The notes under the pieces were generated by a model. That model searched no databases and was not told the origin of the DNA. It saw only the letters and a list, made by a program, of their open reading frames with translations. From JAENVU01 sp031430375 (GTDB lineage Bacteria; Actinomycetota; Acidimicrobiia; IMCC26256; JAENVU01), in contig JANPBJ010000234.1 in NCBI GenBank assembly GCA_031430375.1, positions 1-42,921 on the forward strand: 42,921 nt of DNA, written 5' to 3'. The translations under genes were made by a program, and so were the position numbers. The number at the start of each line of letters is the position of its first letter. Position 1 is the first letter of the stretch. Positions 10,149-18,409 of the stretch are shown piece by piece.

Positions 10149-10520
10149 ATGGCTGTCGGACAACTGCGCACCATCGTGGTCGACTGCGTCGACCCGGCAC
10201 CACTCGCCGCGTTCTGGACCGAACTCCTCGGCGTTGAAATCCACTTCGCGGACGATGATTGGATCTCGCTGCAACCGTCGGAGCCCGGGTGTCCCCGCGT
10301 GGCCTTCCAACGGGTCCCCGAAACCAAGTTGACCAAGAACCGGCTCCACCTCGACCTGTGGGTCACCGACATTCCGACGGCAACCATTGCGGCAGAGGCG
10401 TTCGGTGCCACGCGGGTGGGTCCGCTCGTCGAGGATTCCACCGAGCCGTTCCAGATCCTGCTCGACCCCGCCGGCAACGAGTTCTGCCTCGTGCACCTGC
10501 CCGCCTCCGTTGGGCCCTGA
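10149..10520 (+). CDS. VOC (glyoxalase/dioxygenase-like) family protein
   Basis: This 123-residue single-module protein of the vicinal-oxygen-chelate superfamily has the usual opening (IVVDCVDPAPLAAFWTELLG) and closing (ILLDPAGNEFCLVH) segments. Candidate metal or substrate residues are His107-type positions in NRLHLDLWV and the Glu of GNEFCLV. Such small proteins bind or alter small molecules; the substrate cannot be read from sequence. Its TGA shares a base with the ATG of the next gene, so the two are probably co-translated. Confidence 0.85.
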   Translation: MAVGQLRTIVVDCVDPAPLAAFWTELLGVEIHFADDDWISLQPSEPGCPRVAFQRVPETKLTKNRLHLDLWVTDIPTATIAAEAFGATRVGPLVEDSTEPFQILLDPAGNEFCLVHLPASVGP

Positions 10521-11017
10521 TGCAGGAGCACACCTTCTCGGTGGATCTCAACGCTCCGGTCTCGGAAGTATGGGACTTGTTCTGGTACCGCGCGCCCGAT
10601 CGTCCGCAGGGCAAACTCGGCCAGATCCACATCCTGCATCCAGGTGACGAGATCGGCGAAGGGCTCGTCCGTCATTGCACCTTCCCGGTGCCAAAGCTTC
10701 TCGGCTCGGGTGGTGTGGGCAAGTCGTGGGAGTGGCTCACGCAGGTGAAGCTCCACGAGTCGTGGCGCTACGACGCGGTCGGCAAGCCGTTGTGGTCACG
10801 CGCCGAGGGATTCACACGCCTCGAGGACCTCGGCGAAGGCCGGACGCGCGTGCATTTCACCGAGCGCTACGAGTGCTTCAATCCCTGGATGCGCCGGGTC
10901 GGGCTGGAGCGGTGGGTGCACTCCCGCATCTCTCGCGATAACGACACAATCCTCGCGGCACTCGAAGGTGGCCTGAAATGGCACCGCAAACGGCGAGCAC
11001 GCGAAGCCGCCGACTGA
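10520..11017 (+). CDS. SRPBCC (START/Bet v1-like) family protein
   Basis: This 165-residue protein opens with the polyketide-cyclase/START-type strand and helix HTFSVDLNAPVSEVWDLFW. It continues with the alternating strands of that fold and ends in a long helix with a basic tail (KWHRKRRAREAAD). Members bind hydrophobic ligands in a deep cavity; the ligand here is unknown. The ATG at 10520 shares one base with the stop of the VOC gene (TGATG). It converges with xylB, which ends one base away at 11019, leaving no room for a separate terminator. Confidence 0.85.
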   Translation: MQEHTFSVDLNAPVSEVWDLFWYRAPDRPQGKLGQIHILHPGDEIGEGLVRHCTFPVPKLLGSGGVGKSWEWLTQVKLHESWRYDAVGKPLWSRAEGFTRLEDLGEGRTRVHFTERYECFNPWMRRVGLERWVHSRISRDNDTILAALEGGLKWHRKRRAREAAD

Positions 11018-11018
11018 G

Positions 11019-12422
11019 CTACTGCGGTTCGCTTGCGGGCTCGGCGAGCCCGTCGCGAAGCCGAGCGTACGCCTCGAGAGTTTCGACCGCGGCGTCCGCT
11101 GATATCGATGGTTCCACCTCGCGGCCGCGGCCAAGTTTCCACGCGGCTTGCACATCGGCGATCGGCTGGCCGGTAGCACGGGCCGCGGCCTGCACACACG
11201 CGCCGAGCGCGACGAGTTCGTCATCGGCGACCAGCGTCACCGCGCGTTGCGCAAGGTCCGCGAGGATCTGGACGTAGGCCGTGCTGCGGGTACCCCCACC
11301 GATCACGTAGCAGCGCCGGTGGACGGCCACATCGACGGCTGCCAGCGCGTCCAGTCCGTCGAGCAAGCCACAGACCACCCCCTCGAACGCGCAACGAGCG
11401 ATGTCCTCACGAGTTGCTGCCGTGGTCAAGCCAGTCAATGCGCCGTGAGCATCCGGCCGATTCGGGGTGCGCTCGCCGTCGAAGTAGGGCAACAGCGTCA
11501 CACCCCGCGCGCCCGCCGGCGCGCCAAGCGCCAAGGCATCGAGTTCGGCGTGGTCGGCACCGAGCAGCCGGCCGACCGCGTCGGTGACCTTCGTGGCATT
11601 CAGGGTGCACACGAGTGGCAGGAACCGACCGGTCGCATCGGCGAACCCCGCGACTGCTCCCGATCGGTCGTTCGTCGGCGTTTCACTCACGGCGAAGACC
11701 GTGCCGGACGTGCCGAGCGAGATGACGACATCGCCCGGTTTCAATCCAAGACCGAGCGCGGCGGCCATGTTGTCGCCGGTGCCGAGGGCTTCGGCCGCAT
11801 CCACCACCGGGGGGAGCACGCCACGCCACTCAGTCTCGCGATCGACAATCTCCAAGAGATTGAACTGGTACTCGCCGGTGGTCGGCGACCAGTACCCGGT
11901 ACCCGATGCGTCGCCGCGATCCGTCTGGAACTCGCCGGTCAGCTGCCAGGCCAACCAGTCGTGCGGCAGCATCGCGCGCTCGATACGGTCGAACACTTCT
12001 GGCTCACTGCGATGCATCCACGAGAGCTTGGTGATGGTGAACGCGGCAACCGGTACAGAGCCACACGCCTCCGCCCACGCGTCGGCGCCACCATCGAGCT
12101 GCTTGCACAACCACCCGGCGTCGGGTGCCGACTCGGTGTCGTTCCAGAGTTTGGCGGGCCGCAACGGCGCGCCCGCCGCGTCCGTCACAACCAATCCGTG
12201 CTGTTGCGCGGCGATCGAAACCGCGGCGCAGTCGTCGAAACCCCCGGCTTCCGTACGCGCGGCGGTGAGCGCGTTCCACCAATCTCGTGGATCTTGCTCG
12301 GAACGCGGTGGCGTGGTCACGGGGTGCGGCGCCCGGCCCGAGCGCACAATCACTCCGGTGTCGACATCGCGGATCTCAACCTTGGTGGACTGCGTCGATG
12401 AATCGACGCCCGCGACAAGCAC
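11019..12422 (-). CDS. xylB: Xylulokinase
   Basis: This 467-residue FGGY-family sugar kinase phosphorylates D-xylulose to D-xylulose 5-phosphate. The N-terminal ATPase motif is VAGVDSSTQSTKVEI. The substrate loop is SIAAQQHGLV with WNDTES following. The C-terminal domain has SLGTSGTVFAV and the glycine-rich YVIGGGTRS. GTG at 12422 is chosen because the methyltransferase stop (TAA) is only two bases upstream and the N-terminus then fits the family. It is the last gene of the xylA - methyltransferase - xylB operon. Confidence 0.92.
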   Translation of the reverse strand: MLVAGVDSSTQSTKVEIRDVDTGVIVRSGRAPHPVTTPPRSEQDPRDWWNALTAARTEAGGFDDCAAVSIAAQQHGLVVTDAAGAPLRPAKLWNDTESAPDAGWLCKQLDGGADAWAEACGSVPVAAFTITKLSWMHRSEPEVFDRIERAMLPHDWLAWQLTGEFQTDRGDASGTGYWSPTTGEYQFNLLEIVDRETEWRGVLPPVVDAAEALGTGDNMAAALGLGLKPGDVVISLGTSGTVFAVSETPTNDRSGAVAGFADATGRFLPLVCTLNATKVTDAVGRLLGADHAELDALALGAPAGARGVTLLPYFDGERTPNRPDAHGALTGLTTAATREDIARCAFEGVVCGLLDGLDALAAVDVAVHRRCYVIGGGTRSTAYVQILADLAQRAVTLVADDELVALGACVQAAARATGQPIADVQAAWKLGRGREVEPSISADAAVETLEAYARLRDGLAEPASEPQ

Positions 12423-12424
12423 GA

Positions 12425-13258
12425 TTAGCCGTGCCGTTTCCGGAGCCGGAAGTACAAGAAGTTCGGCAGGAGGCAGTGGCGGGCCAGCCCGGGCCGCGCG
12501 TCCACATGCTCGTCCGACAGCTGAGGTTCGCGGATCGCCTCGATCATCAACCCGGCCCGCTCGAAGGCGCGTGAGTACTGCTCGAGGGGTCGGTGCGCGG
12601 AGTGAAAGGTAAACGGCACACCATCGCGTTCCACCGAGAACTCGTTTCGCATCACCTCGAAGTACCGCCCGACGTAGAGCACCGGCTCGTCGGGATCGAA
12701 GAACCCGCTCGTAACCATCGGGTGCACGATCGCCGCGCACACGACACCATCGGGAGCCAACACCCGCCCGAGCTCTGCGGCCACCCCGGTCAGGTCGTCG
12801 ACGTCCTGGAGCACCATGAAGCACACGACCAGATCGGCAGCTCCGGCAGCAATCGGGATCGCCGCACCGTTCGCGTGGGCCAGGGGGATCTCCGGTTCCG
12901 CTTCGCGCGCCGCCCGGCCAAGGGCGCTCGAGGGCTCAACGCACACGACCGGATGTCCGAGGTCGCGCAGGATCCGAGCCAGCCGACCCTCGCCGGCACC
13001 CACATCGAGCGTGAGTCGACCCGGTGCGGGAATCAACTCGAGAAATCGCGGCAAGTTGTACAGGTGGTAGTAGTCGTCGTGGTCGGGCGTGCGTGCCCAG
13101 CGAATCCACGCCTCCGCCTGCTCGTCCCATGCCTCGGTGAGCGACGAGCCGCCGTGGTCGAACGACCCCGCTTCCGCTCTCGACCCTTCGGGCCGGGCCG
13201 CTCCGGCCCCGCTCGGCGACCGCGGCAGCAGCCCGTCGGGCGGCAACGCCTCGCTCAC
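12425..13258 (-). CDS. Class I SAM-dependent methyltransferase in the xylose operon
   Basis: The protein has 277 residues. The SAM-binding motif is LTLDVGAGEGRLARIL, the acidic end of strand 2 is VVCVEPS, and motif IV-like VVCFMVLQDVDDL follows. The target is unknown. The frame starts at GTG 13258, six bases past the xylA stop, and no other start codon lies before the conserved part. Its first roughly 40 residues (rich in Gly, Ala, Ser, Arg and Pro) are therefore translated although they are encoded by a GC-rich repeat-like stretch. The position between xylA and xylB suggests co-expression with xylose use, but a biochemical link is not evident. Confidence 0.85.
   Translation of the reverse strand: MSEALPPDGLLPRSPSGAGAARPEGSRAEAGSFDHGGSSLTEAWDEQAEAWIRWARTPDHDDYYHLYNLPRFLELIPAPGRLTLDVGAGEGRLARILRDLGHPVVCVEPSSALGRAAREAEPEIPLAHANGAAIPIAAGAADLVVCFMVLQDVDDLTGVAAELGRVLAPDGVVCAAIVHPMVTSGFFDPDEPVLYVGRYFEVMRNEFSVERDGVPFTFHSAHRPLEQYSRAFERAGLMIEAIREPQLSDEHVDARPGLARHCLLPNFLYFRLRKRHG
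13195..13215. repeat. GC-rich repeat-like stretch inside the methyltransferase 5' end
   Basis: These 21 bases match positions 33941-33961, beside sbcD, at 19 of 21 bases by eye. The core is GGGCCGCTC followed by a GGCC. Both copies sit close to translation starts. It may belong to a small dispersed GC-rich element; only two copies are in the window. Confidence 0.35.
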
Positions 13259-13263
13259 GTTCG

Positions 13264-14427
13264 CTACCGGACGCCGAGGAGCAACTCGGTGACAAGTTGG
13301 TCCAACCGTTCGTGGCCATAGCCGTACGCGGCGAGCTCGTCGACGTCGAACGTCTCGGAGCGCAGCGTGGCGAAACGAGTTTCTGCCGGTTCCGGCAGCG
13401 TGGGCAGACCCAGCTGATCGACCTGGGCGGTGGCCAGCGCCTCTTGGATTTCGGCGTCCTCGGCGAACTGCTCCGCCTTCTCCTTCAAGATCAGGTACGT
13501 GCGCATACATCCCCGAGCGAAGTCCCAGACGCCGGCCTCGTCCTCGGTGCGATAGGCGTGCGCGTCGAAGTGGCGCATTCCCTGCCATTCCGCTTCTTCG
13601 AGCAGCTTCACTAGGTAGAAGGCGTCCTTGATCCCCTCGGAACCGAAACGAAAGTCCTGGTCGTACTTGCCCGGTGCCTGTCCGTTGAGGTCGATATGAA
13701 AGAGCTTGTCGGCCCACAACGCTTGGGCAACCGCGTGATGGAACGACAACCCACTCATCGTCTCGTGGGCGAACTCAGGGTTCACCCCCACCATCTCCGG
13801 ATACTCCAGCTCGCGAATGAACGCCAGCGCGTGGCCAACGGTAGGAAGCAAGAGGTTGCCGCGCGGTTCATTCGGTTTCGGTTCGATCGCGATCTCCATC
13901 GCGTAGCCCTGATCGGTGATGTACGCGCAACATGCGTTCACCGCTTCGGCGTAGCAATCCAGGGCGGCGGGGACATCCTTCGCGGCGTCACATTCCACAC
14001 CCTCACGGCCACCCCACATCACGAACACTGCCGCGCCGAGCTCGGCCCCGAGATCAATCGCGTCGATGGTCTTACGCAACGCGAACCGTCGGACCTTCGG
14101 GTTGTTCGCCGTGAACGCGCCGTCCTTGAAGATCGGCTGCGAGAAAAGGTTGGTGGTGGCCATGGGCACGCGCAGCCCATGCTCCTCCAGCGCGCGCTGG
14201 AATCCGGTGACGATCTGGTCGCGCTCGGCCAGAGTTGAGCCTGGTGGAACGAGGTCGTCGTCATGGAGGTTCACTCCGTACGCGCCGAGCTCTGCGAGGT
14301 GGCGCACGATGCTGACGGGATCGAGCGCCGGACGGGTCTCGTGGCCGAACGGGTCTCGGCCTCGGTTTCCAACTGTCCAGAGTCCGAAGGTGAACAAGTC
14401 ACGAGGCGTCGGCGTATACGAAGACAT
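13264..14427 (-). CDS. xylA: Xylose isomerase
   Basis: This 387-residue enzyme interconverts D-xylose and D-xylulose. The length fits the shorter class found in actinobacteria. Catalytic and metal motifs are visible: NLHDDDLVP (the His/Asp pair), VMWGGREGVECD, MVGVNPEFAHETMSGLSFHHA and HIDLNGQAPGKYDQD. The ATG at 14427 follows GGGAGA on the minus strand at about six bases, which decides it over the longer open frame to 14580. It heads the xylA - methyltransferase - xylB operon. No recognisable transporter or regulator for xylose lies next to it. Confidence 0.96.
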   Translation of the reverse strand: MSSYTPTPRDLFTFGLWTVGNRGRDPFGHETRPALDPVSIVRHLAELGAYGVNLHDDDLVPPGSTLAERDQIVTGFQRALEEHGLRVPMATTNLFSQPIFKDGAFTANNPKVRRFALRKTIDAIDLGAELGAAVFVMWGGREGVECDAAKDVPAALDCYAEAVNACCAYITDQGYAMEIAIEPKPNEPRGNLLLPTVGHALAFIRELEYPEMVGVNPEFAHETMSGLSFHHAVAQALWADKLFHIDLNGQAPGKYDQDFRFGSEGIKDAFYLVKLLEEAEWQGMRHFDAHAYRTEDEAGVWDFARGCMRTYLILKEKAEQFAEDAEIQEALATAQVDQLGLPTLPEPAETRFATLRSETFDVDELAAYGYGHERLDQLVTELLLGVR

Positions 14428-14515
14428 TGCGCTCTCCCGATCAGGCGGAGCCGGACGGCCCGGCACGGCCCCGAGCGTAGATCCCGAGATTCGCGGAAAT
14501 CCGGTCCTCACGGAT

Positions 14516-14556
14516 GCGTAAATCGGGTAGTATAAGCTGCGTAAACCGGGTACTAT
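14516..14556 (+). promoter_or_regulatory. Direct repeats and -10 box upstream of the DUF4143 ATPase
   Basis: GCGTAAATCGGGTAGTAT (14516-14533) and GCGTAAACCGGGTACTAT (14539-14556) agree at 16 of 18 bases and are 23 bases apart start to start. The second ends in TACTAT, a good -10 box, followed by seven bases and a GTG at 14564. The pattern suggests a regulator-binding site overlapping a promoter, possibly leaderless. It also lies in the xylA upstream region on the other strand. Confidence 0.5.
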
Positions 14557-14563
14557 TCCCCGC

Positions 14564-14617
14564 GTGAATCTGATACCCACCTACGATGAACTGCACAAAG
14601 TTGATGACAACCCCTGA
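14564..14617 (+). CDS. Candidate leaderless 17-residue mini-ORF overlapping the ATPase start
   Basis: GTG at 14564 is seven bases after the TACTAT -10 box, the classic spacing for a leaderless actinobacterial transcript. It reads MNLIPTYDELHKVDDNP and stops with TGA at 14615-14617, overlapping the start of the ATPase gene in another frame. It could be a leader peptide coupling translation, or the stump of an antitoxin-like gene. Expression is not proven. Confidence 0.3.
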   Translation: MNLIPTYDELHKVDDNP

Positions 14618-15866
14618 ACGATATCGGTATCAACCTCGGCTCGCCGACGGGCACCTCAAGGACCTGTTCGACGAGTTCCCTGCGGTGATGGTCACCGGCG
14701 CACGCGCGGCGGGCAAGACCAGCACCGCCGTGCATCTCGCCGGGAACATCGCTCGGCTGGACGAGCCTGGCGTTGCTCAGGAGTTCCGGGCCGACCCCGA
14801 CGCGGCGCTCCGGCGCGCGGCCCGGCCGCTTCTCATCGATGAGTGGCAGGAGGTACCCGAGGTGCTTGCCGCCGTCAAGCGGGTTGTGGACCGTGATCAC
14901 TCGGCCGGCCAGTTCCTATTGACCGGCAGCGTCAGGGCCGAACTCAATCACCAGACGTGGGCCGGCACAGGTCGGGTCGTCCGGGTCAATATGTATCCAC
15001 TCGTGGAGCGTGAAATCCAAATAGTTCGGCCCCTGCGCGGACCCGCGTTCCTTACCCGTCTCGCCGCGTCGGGGATCGACAACATGACCGTCCCACAGGA
15101 CCCGCCGGACATCAACCGATACGTCGACGTGCTATTGCGCGGCGGATTCCCGGAGATCGTGTATTCGGAGCGAAGCAACCGCGCTCGGACCGTGTGGCTC
15201 ACGAGTTATCTCGACGACCTGGTGACACGCGATGCCGGGCTGCTTGGATCCACAAAGGACCCGGTGAAACTGCGGCACTATCTCAACGTTCTCGCCTTGA
15301 ACAACGCCGGCATGCCTTCTGACACCACCATCTCGCGCGCCGCGGGAGTGACCACGAAGACCGCAGGCGGCTACGACCAGCTACTTCGGAACCTCTACAT
15401 CCTCGACATCATCCCTGCTTGGGCGAGCAACCGGCTCCATCGGTTGATGAAATCGGGCAAGCGATACTGGATTGATGCCGGACTCGCCGCGGCTGCGCTT
15501 CGCCTGACCTCGGACAGTATCCACGCAGATCCCAACCTTCTCGGTCGATTCTTCGACGCGTTTGGGACTGCGCAGCTCCGATCAGAACTCGCGCTGATGT
15601 ACCCACGACCAACTGCGCACCATCTGCGGGTCGAATCCGGGAGACACGAGGTAGACCTCGTCATCGAACTCGACGCGTTGCGGGTTGTCGGCCTGGAGTT
15701 CAAAGCGACCTCGGCACCCACAACTGGCGACGCGAAGCATTTGCTGTGGCTTCGCGATCAGCTTGGAGATCGTTTCACCGCTGGTGCGGTCATCCACGCG
15801 GGTCGGGGCATGTATGAACTCAGCGACCGCGTATTCGCGATACCCCTCTGCGCGCTGTGGACGTGA
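14586..15866 (+). CDS. AAA-type ATPase with DUF4143 C-terminal domain
   Basis: The protein has 426 residues from the first ATG; an ATG at 14604 (420 residues) is equally possible, as neither has a clear ribosome site. The P-loop is GARAAGKT at residues 38-45 and the Walker B motif LLIDEWQ is at 82-88. FLLTGS follows as a sensor. The C-terminal half (conserved RYVDVLLRGGFPEIV and later LVIELDALRVVGLEFKAT) has the nuclease-like core seen in DUF4143 proteins. These ATPases are common in accessory regions and their function is not settled. The gene has its own repeat-containing promoter and unrelated neighbours, and it uses more AT-rich codons than the flanking operons in places, which suggests an acquired gene. 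Confidence 0.85.
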   Translation: MNCTKLMTTPERYRYQPRLADGHLKDLFDEFPAVMVTGARAAGKTSTAVHLAGNIARLDEPGVAQEFRADPDAALRRAARPLLIDEWQEVPEVLAAVKRVVDRDHSAGQFLLTGSVRAELNHQTWAGTGRVVRVNMYPLVEREIQIVRPLRGPAFLTRLAASGIDNMTVPQDPPDINRYVDVLLRGGFPEIVYSERSNRARTVWLTSYLDDLVTRDAGLLGSTKDPVKLRHYLNVLALNNAGMPSDTTISRAAGVTTKTAGGYDQLLRNLYILDIIPAWASNRLHRLMKSGKRYWIDAGLAAAALRLTSDSIHADPNLLGRFFDAFGTAQLRSELALMYPRPTAHHLRVESGRHEVDLVIELDALRVVGLEFKATSAPTTGDAKHLLWLRDQLGDRFTAGAVIHAGRGMYELSDRVFAIPLCALWT

Positions 15867-16018
15867 CAACTGACAGAGTCCGGTGATGTCACGATCGATC
15901 CCGGACTGCGCGCGCACCTACCAGAACCATCATCTCGACAGCACTCGGCGTGACGGGTTTTTCCAAGTGACGACGACATCATCACCGCGTACCGGTCGGT
16001 GAGTTCGCCGCAATGGAG

Positions 16019-16038
16019 ACGCCGTCCTCGGACGGCGT
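16019..16038. other. Perfect 8-bp hairpin next to the Cas3 fragment
   Basis: ACGCCGTC and GACGGCGT flank the loop CTCG. No T-run follows on either strand, so it is not a typical intrinsic terminator. The bases 15867-16045 otherwise hold no convincing gene. Confidence 0.4.
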
Positions 16039-16045
16039 GAAGGGC

Positions 16046-16336
16046 TCACCGAATTCGGGGCCTCTGACCTGCGAGAACGCAACGGTCTGCGAGGGGGGTC
16101 GAGGCCCGAACCGTGAGGTCCGGGTGCTCACGGCGCCGGTACAGCCACGGAAGGACCGCCGCCATGGTTTTGCCGCATCCCGTTGGCACACTCAACAGTT
16201 CGGGCAAGCCATCGCGAGCTACCCGCGCCTGGTAGCGGTAGGGAGCATGCCCGGTCGCCCGCTCGGCGAACTCTTCAAACTCGACTGCCTGATCTGGCAC
16301 CGCTGCCCCATCCTGCCGCTTGTGTGAAGACGACAC
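16046..16336 (-). pseudogene. Fragment of a Cas3-type helicase (N-terminal part only)
   Basis: This 96-residue frame starts at GTG 16336. It contains FEEFAERATGHAPYRYQARVA followed by SVPTGCGKTMAAVLPWLYRR. The Q-motif-like YQ and the P-loop PTGCGKT match the start of the DEAD-box helicase of Cas3 proteins, notably those of type I-G (formerly I-U) CRISPR systems. The similarity stops at about residue 80 and the frame ends soon after; helicase motifs II-VI and the HD nuclease are absent. No other cas genes or repeats lie nearby. This appears to be a leftover of a deleted CRISPR-Cas locus or of a related SF2 helicase. It is not expected to be functional. Confidence 0.55.
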
Positions 16337-16370
16337 TATCGAGGGGGTGAGACAGCCAAGAGCCGCCAGG

Positions 16371-16751
16371 CTACGTGACCTTGGCGATGCCGATCATGAG
16401 GCCGGTGAGCGCGAGCTGGGTCGAGAACAACCACAGCATGAGCCGGTGTATCGCTCCGAGGCGCTCATTGACCACAACGAGGTCCTGCTTCACCAACGCA
16501 ACGTCCTGCTTCACCAACACGACTTCGTCGTTGAGTGATACAACCGCTTGTTTCAGAGACCCAACATCGCGCTCGATCGAACCGATCTCGAAGCGCGTCA
16601 CCGCCTCGAGCGCGGCGATGTCCTGCTTGGTAGCAACGTCGGCCCAGCCCACGGGCGGCAAGTGCGCCATCAGTGCATCAGCCACAGGAGAACCCAACTT
16701 CTCTTCGAGACCCGAGTACATCTCGTGTCGCGTCCGTTCGTCAATCGCCAT
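16371..16751 (-). CDS. Small coiled-coil protein with a C-terminal membrane helix
   Basis: This 126-residue protein is of a type common in actinobacteria but of unknown function. The N-terminal conserved block ends in HLPPVGWADVATKQDIAALE. A coiled coil with heptads follows (VVLVKQDVALVKQDLVVVNERL), then one membrane helix near the end (LWLFSTQLALTGLMIGI). ATG at 16751 has GGAG at a good distance on the minus strand, which decides it over the longer frame to 16805. The layout resembles DUF1640-like tail-anchored proteins. Its coiled coil is built from near-identical 21-base units. Confidence 0.75.
   Translation of the reverse strand: MAIDERTRHEMYSGLEEKLGSPVADALMAHLPPVGWADVATKQDIAALEAVTRFEIGSIERDVGSLKQAVVSLNDEVVLVKQDVALVKQDLVVVNERLGAIHRLMLWLFSTQLALTGLMIGIAKVT
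16482..16518. repeat. In-gene tandem repeat with a 21-base period
   Basis: The 16-base string GTCCTGCTTCACCAAC occurs at 16482-16497 and again at 16503-16518. The 21-base period equals seven codons, so it adds exactly one coiled-coil heptad (VALVKQD) to the protein. Confidence 0.6.
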
Positions 16752-16846
16752 CGTAGATCTCCGGTAGAGGGTATGCGGCCGGGGAAGCGGCGAGAGGAAG
16801 TTCATGACCAGCGTTGCACGGAGGTGAGACCCTCCGCCGGGGAGCC

Positions 16847-18352
16847 TCAGTCCAAACCGAGGCGGGCGAGCTGGTCCTCCGGCGCGGCGACCTCGTGGAG
16901 CGCATCACGCAAGCGGGCGCGCAGGTCGACCTCCGCAGCAGTGCCCGCGAGATCGCGGGACTCCGATGGGTCGTCACCCACTGCGAACCCGTGGTTCCCG
17001 CTGAACGGGCCGTAGGCCCAGAACGGCAGCGGATCGCCGGCTCCGAAGGGCTGCCGAATCACCGGCACCGTCGAACCGGGCATGCGATCGAGAACGGCTC
17101 GGTCGTCGGGCTTGGGCATCTGGAGATCGGGATAGGACACCACCGGCATGGTCGACCAGCGGTTCGACCACATCGACAGTGGAGCGTTGTCCCCCACGGG
17201 CGCGGCCGCATACTTCCAACCGTCGTGGGTCACGAGCTGCACCTCTCGACCCCACACGCCGCCGAGAGCGTGATCGCGCACCGACTCGGTGGTGCGATCG
17301 AGCACGGGGACCAGTGAAACCCCGTGCGTCTGGTGCTCGACCGAAACGCCGAAGAGATCGGCAATCGTCGCGTGCAGGTCGACGGTGGTGGTGAGCGCAT
17401 CGCGCGATCCGGGCGCGACTCCGGGCCACGCGATCATGAGCGGGATATGACCGAGCGGTTCATAGGCCGGGACCGCGGGCTTACCCCAGATGTCGCGCTC
17501 ACCGAGGTAGTGGCCGTGATCGGTACAGAGGATCACCGCGGTGTCGTTCCATCGTTCGCTGGAATCGAGCGCATCGAGGACCGTCCCGAACCACGAGTCG
17601 ATCATCGTGAGCTTGGCACCGTACTGCGCCCGGATCTGTCGACCTTCGCGTTCAGTGATCACACCATTCGCGATTGCACCGTCGGTGTACGGCGGCCAGA
17701 TGAGGTGCGGACCATCCCAATCTGTGTCGTACATCGATGCGTACTGCTCCGGCGTGTCGAACGGTTCGTGCGGATCGAACTCATCCACCAACAGAAAGAA
17801 CGGCGTATCGAGCGGCGCTTCGTCGGTCAACCATCGAGCGGCCGCCCGCATCGTGCGAGGGCCAGGGAAGTCCTCCACATCCGCGAACCAACCCCGTGAC
17901 CGGTCATAAGGCATCTCGCCGCGGCCAAAGCTCGGGGCTCCGAGCCACGACGGGTCCGGACGCGTGCGCCACGGATCCGATTCGTGCCCGCGTTGATAAT
18001 CCCAGGCCCCGAAGTCGGTGTGGTAGTTCTCGCCGCCGGTTTCGAACAGATGCGGATGGTCGGAAACAAGTTTGGTGACCACGCCGGCGCGCCGTAACGG
18101 CACCGTGATCGGCTCCTCCCAAAGCTCCAACGATCCCCACGGCTTCCACAAGAAATCGAGCGCGCCACACAGCAGGTCATGGCGCGCCGGCATACACGGC
18201 AACGAGCCCGTGTAATGGCGATCGAACCGGACCGAGCGACCGGCGAACCGGTCGAGGTTCGGCGTGGCGAACTCGCCGCCGCCGTAGGCACTCAGAAGGT
18301 GACGGTTCAGGCTGTCGAGCAGGATCACGACGGCATTGCGAGGTCCAGGCAT
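16847..18352 (-). CDS. Sulfatase family protein
   Basis: This 501-residue alkaline-phosphatase-fold enzyme hydrolyses sulfate (or a related) esters. Metal-binding LLDSLNRH is near the start. The formylglycine motif is Cys53-Met-Pro-Ala-Arg in GSLPCMPARHDLLCG, so an activating formylglycine-generating enzyme is needed from elsewhere. ILCTDHGHYLGERDIWGKP supplies the distal Asp/His ligands. No signal peptide is visible, which implies a cytoplasmic enzyme. It is divergent from a serine hydrolase gene with 57 bases between their starts. The substrate is not evident. Confidence 0.88.
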   Translation of the reverse strand: MPGPRNAVVILLDSLNRHLLSAYGGGEFATPNLDRFAGRSVRFDRHYTGSLPCMPARHDLLCGALDFLWKPWGSLELWEEPITVPLRRAGVVTKLVSDHPHLFETGGENYHTDFGAWDYQRGHESDPWRTRPDPSWLGAPSFGRGEMPYDRSRGWFADVEDFPGPRTMRAAARWLTDEAPLDTPFFLLVDEFDPHEPFDTPEQYASMYDTDWDGPHLIWPPYTDGAIANGVITEREGRQIRAQYGAKLTMIDSWFGTVLDALDSSERWNDTAVILCTDHGHYLGERDIWGKPAVPAYEPLGHIPLMIAWPGVAPGSRDALTTTVDLHATIADLFGVSVEHQTHGVSLVPVLDRTTESVRDHALGGVWGREVQLVTHDGWKYAAAPVGDNAPLSMWSNRWSTMPVVSYPDLQMPKPDDRAVLDRMPGSTVPVIRQPFGAGDPLPFWAYGPFSGNHGFAVGDDPSESRDLAGTAAEVDLRARLRDALHEVAAPEDQLARLGLD

Positions 18353-18409
18353 TGCCGCATCCTTTCATCCGCCTTGTGGGCGCGGGCAGCGTGGGGCCAG
18401 GCTGGAGAG

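Noticed and set aside
15867..16370. CRISPR array near the Cas3 fragment
   Set aside because: No regularly spaced repeats are present on either strand; only one short hairpin at 16019-16038.
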